A DNA stretch of 64,000 nucleotides from Coprothermobacter sp. GTDB lineage: Bacteria; Caldisericota; Caldisericia; Cryosericales; Cryosericaceae. A program made the translations under genes and the position numbers. The DNA lies in assembly GCA_013824685.1 (NCBI GenBank), contig PNOG01000012.1, positions 46,326-110,325 on the forward strand, in the 5' to 3' direction. Shown here one piece after another: positions 56,951-64,000 of this stretch; the first letter of the stretch is position 1, and each line of letters starts with the position of its first letter. Below the pieces are notes generated by a model. That model made no database searches. It saw nothing but the letters and a program-made list of their open reading frames with translations, and was not told the DNA's origin.

Positions 56951-59900
56951 TTGAGAAACAACAAGATCGAGGCTCTGTCCCTCCACTTGGCTTCACCGGA
57001 GGAAATACGCAGCTGGTCACACGGAGAGGTTGCCGAAGCTGAGACGCTTGACTATCGGAGTGGCAAACCGAAGCCTCATGGACTATTCTGCGAGATCATC
57101 TTCGGGCCGACCAAGAGTTTTCAGTGCCGTTGCGGCAAGCTCAAGGGAAAAAGCTTCGAGGGGCAGGTCTGTGACAAGTGCCACGTCGAAGTAGCTGACT
57201 CGAACGTCCGCCGTGAGCGCATGGGGCACATCGAGCTTCACGCTCCGGTCGCACATATCTGGTACTTCCGCAACGCCGTCAACTATATTGCCCTCCTCCT
57301 CGAAATGCCCAGCAAGGCTGTCGAGAAGGTCGTCTATTTCGGCAGCTGGCTTGTCCTGGACCCAGGCAATGCCGAGGGCCTGGTGCGCAAGCTGCTCCTC
57401 CCGGATGAGGACTACCGCGACCGCCGTCTCAAGGGCGAGAAGTTCGTCGCCAAGAAGGGCGCCGAGGCGTTCCTCGAACTCCTGAAGGACCTCGACCTGT
57501 ACAAGATGCGGGACAACCTCCTCGTCCGGATCAAGGGCAAGTCTCGTCAGGACCGCGCAAAGGCAGTCAAGCAGCTGGATGTGGTCACGGCTCTCATCAA
57601 CAATAGCCGGAAGCCTACGGACATGATCATGACCCGCATCCCGGTGATCCCGCCGGACCTTCGGCCGCTCGTTCAGCTGGAGGGTGGCCGGTTTGCGTCC
57701 GACGACCTTAACGAGCTGTACCGTCGGGTTATCAACCGCAACAACCGCCTGGGGAAGATGCTTGACGAGAGCGCCCCCGAGATCCTGCTGCAGAACGAGA
57801 AACGGATGCTTCAGGATGCCGTGGACGCTCTGCTGGACAACAGCAAGCGTCAGTATCCCGTTGTCAATGCGAACGGCCGCCCCCTGCGCTCCCTCAGCGA
57901 CAAGCTGAAGGGAAAGGAAGGGCGATTCCGTCAGAACCTTCTGGGTAAGCGTGTCGACTATTCCGGTCGTGCCGTCATTGTCTCGGGACCGCAGCTCAAG
58001 ATCAGTCAGTGCGGCGTTCCCAAGGAAATGGCGCTCGAACTGTTCAAGCCGCATGTCATCTACCGGCTCATGCGCGAAGGCGTCGTCGGCAGTATGAAGG
58101 TTGCCAAGGACATCGTCGAGAAGCCCACACCGGAAGTGTGGAGTATCCTCGAGAAGGTCGTCAAGGGCAACGTCGTGCTGCTGAACCGTGCGCCGACCCT
58201 TCACCGTCTGTCGATCCAGGCTTTTGAACCCGTCCTCATCGACGAGAAGGCCATCCAGATATCGCCTCTCGTGTGCACTCCGTTCAACGCCGACTTCGAC
58301 GGAGACCAGATGGCCATCCATCTTCCGCTGAGTCTTGCAGCTCAGGCCGAAGCCCGCCTGCTGATGCTTTCGTCCTACAACATCTTCTCACCTGCAAGCG
58401 GCAACCCTATGGCGGGTCCCGTTCAGGACATGGTGCTCGGCGCCTACTATCTCACCTATGAGATCAAGGACAAGATGAAGGCGATGAAGTGGAATTCCAC
58501 TCCTGCTTACAGCGAACAGGACGTCCTCTACCTCTTCGAGTCTGGGAAGTTGCGCGTCCATGACCCGATCCTTGTTCGCCTTGGTGGCGTGAAGATCCGT
58601 ACGACTGCAGGTCGGGTTGTGTTCAACGATGAACTCCGGGCAACTATCTTCGAGGGCGAGGCCAAGTATCGTGACTTCCCCTTCCAGAACAAGACGATGC
58701 CCAAGAAGGAGATTGAGGCGATGATCCTGGACTTTTCGCGCCAGTTTGGCGTGTCCAAGACCTGTGTTCTTCTCGACAACATCAAGGCACTTGGATTCAA
58801 GTATGCGACCGATTCGGGCATATCCATTGGACTGTCGGACATGGAAGTGCCGCCGGAACGGCAGCACATCCTCGACGATGCCGACAGGTCCGTCCGCGAC
58901 ATCAACGAGTTCTACGACAATGGTCTTCTGTCTTACAACGACCGCTATCTGAAGGTGGTGAAGGTCTGGCAGGACAAGGGCGAAGAGATCGAACGGGCGG
59001 TATTCCGCAACCTTACCGAAGAGAACTCTGTGCGTATCATGGCTGACTCAGGTGCTCGTGGAAGCAAGAAGCAGATCGTGCAGATGACCGGCATCCGAGG
59101 CTTGATGTCGGACCCCTCGGGAAAGATCATCGAGTTCCCCATCAAGTCCAATCTCCGTGAGGGTCTGTCTGTGCTCGAGTACTTCCTATCGACACACGGT
59201 ACCCGCAAGGGACAGGCGGACACGGCACTGAAGACATCTGACTCGGGCTACCTGACGCGTCGCCTTGTTGATGTTGCGCACGAACTGGTGGTCCGCGAAG
59301 AAGACTGCACACACTCTCAGGCCCGTGAGATCAAGATTGGCAATCTGGTGGTATCTTCCCTTTCGGAGGAGCTGGCGGGCAAGATTGCCGACGAACAGGT
59401 CATCAATCCTCTGACCGGGGAGACCATCATCCAGCCCGGCGAGGAGATTTCGTGGGAACAGGCAAAACGCCTGGAGGCCCTGGGCCTCAAGTTCCTGAAG
59501 ATCCAGCGGTATGTCGGTGGCTTGACTGTTCAGCCTGTCGTCGACGGTGGTGCCGTCATCGTCGGTCTCCGCGAACAGATTGCCGGCCGGTACGCAGCCG
59601 ATGATATCGTGCTTCGCGCATCGACGATTAAGGTAAACCCTGTCTGGTCGAAGACAACGCTCGAACGTATCCTCGACCGACCCGTTGCGACCGACATCGT
59701 GTCTGCTGAGGGAAAGAAGACGCTTGCAGAGAAGGGAGACACGCTTACTGAGAAGGTGCTTGCGGCAACGAAACGCGCCGGCATCACGTCTGTCGAGGTG
59801 GTCGTGGACGAAGATATTGTTCTGGTTCCCAAGGACGGCCTCATTCGTGACGAAGCAGCGATTGCTATCGAGCAGTTTGGTATCACCAGCGTGCGCCTTC

Positions 59901-60856
59901 GTTCTGCCATTACGTGCCAAAGTGAGAACGGTGTCTGTGCCATGTGCTACGGCCGCGACCTGTCCACCGGCAATGATGTCCAGGTCGGGGAGGCGGTCGG
60001 TGTCATCGCGGCTCAGTCCATCGGTGAACCCGGTACGCAGCTCACCCTCCGCACGTTCCACACAGGAGGCATCGCGGTCGTCGATATCACGACCGGTCTG
60101 CCTCGCGTCGAGGAGATCTTCGAAGGACGTACCCCGAAGGGGCAGGCGGTCGTCTCGACGGTGGATGGTGTCTTCCACGTCGTCGATGTCAAGGAGAAGA
60201 ATCTCGAGGAGAGGAAGCAGATTGTTGTCACGCCCAAAACGGGTGGCGAAGCCAAGTTCAAAGTCTTGCCGATGACCAGGTTCCGCGTGAAGGATGGAGC
60301 GCACGTTCGAGTAGGGGACCAGCTTACTGAGGGCTCCATCGACCCCAAGGGTCTCCTTGAGCTGGTGGGCGTCGAGGAGACGGCCCGCTACCTGGTTCAG
60401 GAAGTCCAGAAGGTCTACCGTTCTCAGGGTGTCGATATCAACGTCAAGCACGTGGAGATGATCATTCGCCAGATGTTGAAGAAAGTGAAGGTTGTCGACC
60501 CGGGCGATACCACGTTCTTCACCGACCAGATCGTGAGCAAGCACGAACTCCTGTTACAGAACCGGAAGGTCCGTGCGCAGGGTGGCAAGCCCGCGTCGTT
60601 CGACCTCGTGCTTCAGGGTATCACAAAATCCTCGCTCGAAACGGATAGTTTCCTGTCCGCTGCGTCATTTCAGGAGACGCCAAGAGTGCTTGCTGACGCA
60701 GCTATCAAGGGCAAGATCGACCGGCTCACCGGCCTCAAGGAAGCAGTCATCGTAGGCAAGTCGATTCCTGCTGGTACATCGTCTCCAGAGCTCATGTTTG
60801 AGAAGCGCAAGACCGATGCAGAACGTGTGCGGGAGACTCGCGGGAATCAGATTTAG
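56951..60856 (+). CDS. rpoC: DNA-directed RNA polymerase subunit beta'
   Basis: Beta' subunit; 1301 residues. The zinc site is C59, C61, C74 and C77 (CRCG...CDKC); NADFDGD at 446-452 holds the three catalytic Asp residues; the [16 protein letters not shown] segment and, near the C-terminus, the second zinc site ([13 protein letters not shown]) and [17 protein letters not shown] trigger-loop region are present. TTG start at 56951 with GGGAGGA about five bases upstream; it lies 16 bases after the EF-G-like stop. Confidence 0.97.
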   Translation: MRNNKIEALSLHLASPEEIRSWSHGEVAEAETLDYRSGKPKPHGLFCEIIFGPTKSFQCRCGKLKGKSFEGQVCDKCHVEVADSNVRRERMGHIELHAPVAHIWYFRNAVNYIALLLEMPSKAVEKVVYFGSWLVLDPGNAEGLVRKLLLPDEDYRDRRLKGEKFVAKKGAEAFLELLKDLDLYKMRDNLLVRIKGKSRQDRAKAVKQLDVVTALINNSRKPTDMIMTRIPVIPPDLRPLVQLEGGRFASDDLNELYRRVINRNNRLGKMLDESAPEILLQNEKRMLQDAVDALLDNSKRQYPVVNANGRPLRSLSDKLKGKEGRFRQNLLGKRVDYSGRAVIVSGPQLKISQCGVPKEMALELFKPHVIYRLMREGVVGSMKVAKDIVEKPTPEVWSILEKVVKGNVVLLNRAPTLHRLSIQAFEPVLIDEKAIQISPLVCTPFNADFDGDQMAIHLPLSLAAQAEARLLMLSSYNIFSPASGNPMAGPVQDMVLGAYYLTYEIKDKMKAMKWNSTPAYSEQDVLYLFESGKLRVHDPILVRLGGVKIRTTAGRVVFNDELRATIFEGEAKYRDFPFQNKTMPKKEIEAMILDFSRQFGVSKTCVLLDNIKALGFKYATDSGISIGLSDMEVPPERQHILDDADRSVRDINEFYDNGLLSYNDRYLKVVKVWQDKGEEIERAVFRNLTEENSVRIMADSGARGSKKQIVQMTGIRGLMSDPSGKIIEFPIKSNLREGLSVLEYFLSTHGTRKGQADTALKTSDSGYLTRRLVDVAHELVVREEDCTHSQAREIKIGNLVVSSLSEELAGKIADEQVINPLTGETIIQPGEEISWEQAKRLEALGLKFLKIQRYVGGLTVQPVVDGGAVIVGLREQIAGRYAADDIVLRASTIKVNPVWSKTTLERILDRPVATDIVSAEGKKTLAEKGDTLTEKVLAATKRAGITSVEVVVDEDIVLVPKDGLIRDEAAIAIEQFGITSVRLRSAITCQSENGVCAMCYGRDLSTGNDVQVGEAVGVIAAQSIGEPGTQLTLRTFHTGGIAVVDITTGLPRVEEIFEGRTPKGQAVVSTVDGVFHVVDVKEKNLEERKQIVVTPKTGGEAKFKVLPMTRFRVKDGAHVRVGDQLTEGSIDPKGLLELVGVEETARYLVQEVQKVYRSQGVDINVKHVEMIIRQMLKKVKVVDPGDTTFFTDQIVSKHELLLQNRKVRAQGGKPASFDLVLQGITKSSLETDSFLSAASFQETPRVLADAAIKGKIDRLTGLKEAVIVGKSIPAGTSSPELMFEKRKTDAERVRETRGNQI

Positions 60857-60916
60857 GGCACATGCGGCCAGAGAGTCGAGCGAGTGACGTCCAGGCCGCG
60901 CGGGTGTGATTTTTCA

Positions 60917-60945
60917 AGGGGGCGAGAGCTTGACACTTGCCCCCT
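60917..60945 (+). terminator. Hairpin after rpoC overlapping the rpsL promoter
   Basis: AGGGGGC (60917-60923) pairs with GCCCCCT (60939-60945), extended inward by GAG/CTT to ten pairs with a nine-base loop. No T-run follows, so it may weaken rather than stop read-through. It covers the -35 box of the rpsL promoter. Confidence 0.45.
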
Positions 60946-60957
60946 ATTGCATATCAT
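60930..60957 (+). promoter_or_regulatory. rpsL promoter
   Basis: TTGACA (60930-60935) and TATCAT (60952-60957) with a 16-base spacer; start near 60964, about 31 bases before rpsL. Shine-Dalgarno AGGAGG lies about seven bases before the ATG. Confidence 0.65.
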
Positions 60958-60994
60958 TTAGAGATGTGTATTTACGTCCTTAGGAGGAAACTGT

Positions 60995-61396
60995 ATGGCG
61001 ACATTTAACCAGCTGGTGCGGTCCCCCCGCGTTCAGCCGAAGTTCAAGACAAAGACTCCGGCTCTCAAGGGTTGCCCACAGAAGAGGGGTGTCTGCACCC
61101 AGGTCAAGACCGCGACACCGAAGAAGCCTAACTCCGCATTGCGCAAGATTGCCAGAGTTCGTCTGACAAACGGCATGGAGGTCACGGCTTACATCGGCGG
61201 CATCGGTCATAATCTCCAGGAGCACTCGATGGTGCTGATTCGTGGCGGCAGGGTCAAGGATTTGCCTGGCGTGCGCTATCACATCATTCGTGGAACACTG
61301 GATACCGCAGGCGTGGCCAATCGCATGAAGGCACGTTCGAAGTACGGAGCCAAGCGAGCCAAGAAGGGCGCCGCAGCAAAGAAAGGTGGCAAGTAA
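60995..61396 (+). CDS. rpsL: 30S ribosomal protein S12
   Basis: Decoding-centre protein; 133 residues. The basic N-terminus, [20 protein letters not shown] and [14 protein letters not shown] are fully conserved, including the Lys residues whose changes give streptomycin resistance. The C-terminal tail is Lys/Ala-rich. It opens the str operon rpsL-rpsG-fusA and overlaps rpsG by one base (TAATG). Confidence 0.98.
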   Translation: MATFNQLVRSPRVQPKFKTKTPALKGCPQKRGVCTQVKTATPKKPNSALRKIARVRLTNGMEVTAYIGGIGHNLQEHSMVLIRGGRVKDLPGVRYHIIRGTLDTAGVANRMKARSKYGAKRAKKGAAAKKGGK

Positions 61397-61866
61397 TGCC
61401 CAGGAAGAAGCGGCAGTTCCGCAAGCCAGCTCAGGCTGATCCCATCTACAACAGCGAGCTGTTGAACCACTTCATCAACAAGATCCTCAAGAAGGGCAAG
61501 AAGGTCAAGGCGCAGGGTATTGTGTATGGAGCCATCAAGCTCATCGACGGGAAGGGCGCAAAGCCTGGCATCGAAGTCTTCCAGCAGGCTGTTGAGAAAT
61601 GCCGGCCCCTGGTTGAGGTGAAGCCCCGCCGAGTCGGTGGAGCCACACTTCAGGTACCTGTCGAGGTTGACTCACGCCGTGGTATCAACCTGAGCATGGA
61701 ATGGATCGTCGATGCCGCGAAGAAACGCGCTGGCAAGTCGATGATCGAGAAAATAGCATATGAGATGATTGACGCGGTATCTGAGACGGGCTCCGCCTTC
61801 AAGAAGAAGTCGGATGTCCACAGGATGGCAGAGGCAAACAAGTCTTACTCTCACTATCGCTGGTAG
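61396..61866 (+). CDS. rpsG: 30S ribosomal protein S7
   Basis: Primary assembly protein of the 30S head; 156 residues, normal length. PRKKRQFRKPAQADPIYNS, the helix KKGKKVKAQGIVYGA, VEVKPRRVGGATLQVPVEV and the tail with SAFKKKSDVHRMAEANKSYSHYRW are typical. ATG overlaps the rpsL stop by one base. Confidence 0.98.
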   Translation: MPRKKRQFRKPAQADPIYNSELLNHFINKILKKGKKVKAQGIVYGAIKLIDGKGAKPGIEVFQQAVEKCRPLVEVKPRRVGGATLQVPVEVDSRRGINLSMEWIVDAAKKRAGKSMIEKIAYEMIDAVSETGSAFKKKSDVHRMAEANKSYSHYRW

Positions 61867-61899
61867 AGTCGGAACGCTGTCGAAGGGTAGTGGCACTGC

Positions 61900-63990
61900 A
61901 TGCTTAATCAGAACGATCTGACCAACATACGAAACATCGGTATTATTGCTCACATCGATGCCGGGAAGACGACGACCTCGGAACGAATTCTCTACTACAC
62001 CGGGTCGACGTACAAGCTTGGCAATGTCGATGATGGCAATACGACCACTGATTTCCTTCCCCAGGAGCGTGAGCGGGGCATTACGATTCAGTCTGCTGTT
62101 GTCACAGCTTTCTGGAAGGGATTCAAGATCAACATCATTGATACGCCCGGCCACGTGGACTTCACGGCAGAAGTGGAACGCGCTCTCAGAGTGCTTGATG
62201 GGGGTGTCATCATCCTGTCTAGCGTCGAAGGTGTACAGGCCCAGTCGGAAACCGTGTGGCGTCAGGCGGATAAGTACCATGTTCCGCGCATCGTCTACAT
62301 CAACAAGTACGACCGTGTTGGTGCAGATTTTGGGAAAACAGTTGCGGCAATTCGCGAGAAACTTGGAGCACGGCCTGCCTTGGTGCAGCTGCCGGTCGGA
62401 AAGGAAGATACGTTTGTAGGAATCCTCGACGTGATGGAAGCCAGGAAGTACCTGCTTACTGACCCCACCGGCGAAACCTACGAAACCGTCGAACTGGACG
62501 AAGGTGAGGCTGCTCAGGTTGCTGAAGCTCGCGAGCAGCTCATCGAGGCAGTAGCCGAAGTGGACGACGAAGCTTTGGAGGAGTATGTCGCTACCGGCAC
62601 GATGGAGTGGGATCATGTCAGGCCTGCCCTTCGTCGGGCAACAATTGCGAATCTCATAGTCCCAGTGTTCGTCGGGTCATCATTTCGCAACAAGGGCATT
62701 CAGCTCTTGCTGGATGGTATTGTGGACTATCTCCCTTCGCCCCTGGATGTGAAGCCGGCTGTCGGCAAGATTCCAGGGATTGACGAGAAGGTAGACGTCA
62801 TGAGCGACGTGAGCGGTCCTCTGGTGGCTCTGGTCTTCAAGATCGTGTCCGATCCCTATGTTGGTATTCTGTCCTATGTACGTGTCTACTCAGGGGTCAT
62901 GAGGAGCAGCTCATACGTCGTGAATGCGAACAAAGGTGACAAGCAGCGGGTCAGCAGGCTTCTTCGGATGCATGCCAACAAGCGTGAGGATGTTGAGGAA
63001 CTTGGAGCCGGAGATCTCGGGGCTATCGTTGGCTCGAGAGACGTCATCACCGGCACGACCCTGTGCGACGAAGAGAAGCTCATTCAGTTGGAAACCATGC
63101 ATTTCCCCGAGCCGGTGGTTTCGGTTGCGGTTGAGCCAAAGACCAAGGCTGATCAGCAGAAACTTGCCGCGTCACTGGCCAAGTTCGCGATCGAGGATCC
63201 TACGTTCCTCATCAAGACGGACGAGGAGACTTCCGAGACAATTATCTCGGGAATGGGTGAACTCCACCTGGAGATTATCATTGATCGTCTGTTGCGGGAA
63301 TACGGGGTGAACGCCGCTGTTGGCGAACCGCAGGTCGCATACCGCGAGGCAATCGGCCGCGAAGTCGTCCAGCAGGGCAGGTACATCAAGCAGACCGGTG
63401 GACACGGCCAGTATGGCGACGTCGTCCTGAGAATCACTCCGGGCGAGCGTGGTACGGGAATCGTGTTTGTGAACAAGACCGTCGGTGGTTCGGTGCCAAA
63501 ACAGTTTGTCTCGTCTGTCGAAGCCGGCGTTCGTGAAGCAGTCACCTCGGGGCCTATCCTTGGATTCCCGCTTGTCGACGTGACAGTCGCGCTTACGGAT
63601 GGATCGTATCATCCAGTCGACTCATCGGAAATGGCTTTCAAGATCGCTGCTTCCAAGGCGCTGCGCGAAGGTTGCACAAAGGCGTCTCCGTTCCTTCTTG
63701 AACCTATCATGAAACTCGAGATTGTCGTCCCGAAGGAGAATATCGGCGACGTCATCGGTAGCGTGACAGCAAGAAGGGGTACCATCCAGCAGATTCAAGA
63801 TCGTGGGCACCTGCAGGTGGTCGAGTCATCGGCACCCCTGGCGGCCATGTTTGGGTATACGACGATTCTGCGTTCCCTGACGCAGGGCCGTGGTTCGTTC
63901 TCAATGGAGTTCTCGCATTATCAGAAAGTTTCAGAGGACGTGAGGGAACAAGTCGTCACTAAGTTTGAGGGTTCGTCGAGTAAGGCGTAA
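61900..63990 (+). CDS. fusA: Elongation factor G
   Basis: Translocation GTPase; 696 residues. Canonical G1 AHIDAGKT (17-24), switch I with RERGITI, DTPGHVDF, NKYD (a Tyr where NKMD is usual), and domains II to V with QTGGHGQYGDVV, GGSVPKQF and DGSYHPVDSSEMAF. Unlike the copy at 54847 it has all motifs of a normal translocase. ATG at 61900; GAAGGG lies about 12 bases upstream. It ends ten bases before the window edge. Confidence 0.97.
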   Translation: MLNQNDLTNIRNIGIIAHIDAGKTTTSERILYYTGSTYKLGNVDDGNTTTDFLPQERERGITIQSAVVTAFWKGFKINIIDTPGHVDFTAEVERALRVLDGGVIILSSVEGVQAQSETVWRQADKYHVPRIVYINKYDRVGADFGKTVAAIREKLGARPALVQLPVGKEDTFVGILDVMEARKYLLTDPTGETYETVELDEGEAAQVAEAREQLIEAVAEVDDEALEEYVATGTMEWDHVRPALRRATIANLIVPVFVGSSFRNKGIQLLLDGIVDYLPSPLDVKPAVGKIPGIDEKVDVMSDVSGPLVALVFKIVSDPYVGILSYVRVYSGVMRSSSYVVNANKGDKQRVSRLLRMHANKREDVEELGAGDLGAIVGSRDVITGTTLCDEEKLIQLETMHFPEPVVSVAVEPKTKADQQKLAASLAKFAIEDPTFLIKTDEETSETIISGMGELHLEIIIDRLLREYGVNAAVGEPQVAYREAIGREVVQQGRYIKQTGGHGQYGDVVLRITPGERGTGIVFVNKTVGGSVPKQFVSSVEAGVREAVTSGPILGFPLVDVTVALTDGSYHPVDSSEMAFKIAASKALREGCTKASPFLLEPIMKLEIVVPKENIGDVIGSVTARRGTIQQIQDRGHLQVVESSAPLAAMFGYTTILRSLTQGRGSFSMEFSHYQKVSEDVREQVVTKFEGSSSKA

Positions 63991-64000
63991 TCAGACACGG

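Noticed and set aside
59186..60544. 452-codon open frame on the minus strand
   Set aside because: Antisense to the C-terminal half of rpoC; no motifs.

Overview
The window is a gene-dense bacterial chromosome segment carrying mostly housekeeping genes. It is G+C-rich by eye: 41 of 60 bases at 12601-12660 are G or C. The exception is an A+T-rich stretch at about 4603-7530 (22 of 60 at 4981-5040). The gene content suggests an anaerobic, amino-acid-fermenting, deep-branching bacterium. It has bacterial gyrase, RpoB/RpoC, type II fatty-acid synthesis and an LpxL-like acyltransferase, a V/A-type ATPase, and a ferredoxin-linked 2-oxoacid oxidoreductase next to butyrate kinase and glutamate dehydrogenase. 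A Caldisericota/Cryosericum-like lineage would fit, but no decisive marker is present and this is a guess.

Layout. 1-2000: 5' part of hisS (minus, cut by the window edge), a NERD-domain protein, and a DUF218/YdcF protein. 2063-4602: dnaX-ybaB-recR. 4603-7530: an A+T-rich fabK-fabZ-fabH cluster ending in a fabD stub. 7534-8232: a decayed IS30-family element cutting off that stub. 8297-9910: ribosomal protein S1, whose promoter takes its -35 box from the IS end. 10127-13310: the G+C-rich fabD-fabG-acpP-fabF operon. 13391-16199: ferredoxin, proS and a deoxynucleoside kinase. 16339-23510: glutamate dehydrogenase, butyrate kinase, a P-loop ATPase, a four-subunit 2-oxoacid:ferredoxin oxidoreductase and an amidohydrolase. 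23642-29381: gyrB, gyrA, an AI-2E family membrane protein and rpsU. 29439-30542: SDR and cupin (minus). 30694-38806: cyclodeaminase, rho, tdk, prfA, prmC, plsY, tsaC, cmk, plsC and ispH, many with overlapping ends. 38808-39105: a gpsA remnant. 39133-39575: an HU-like gene and two tRNA-Pro genes. 39605-48305: a complete nine-subunit V/A-ATPase operon, running on into a Nudix hydrolase, a lipid acyltransferase and a GT2 glycosyltransferase. 50638-63990: rpoB, an EF-G paralogue, rpoC, rpsL, rpsG and fusA.

How the genes fit together. The two fab clusters complement each other: the native-looking one has fabD/G/F and acpP, and the A+T-rich one has fabK/Z/H. The 16-23 kb block reads as an amino-acid fermentation module: deamination, oxidative decarboxylation to acyl-CoA with reduced ferredoxin, then ATP from acyl phosphate. 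Many genes overlap or abut, and GTG and TTG starts are common. Many promoters have a TTGCAN or TTGACN -35 and a TATACT-like -10 separated by 16 bases. All functional calls rest on reading the sequence; no database search was run.
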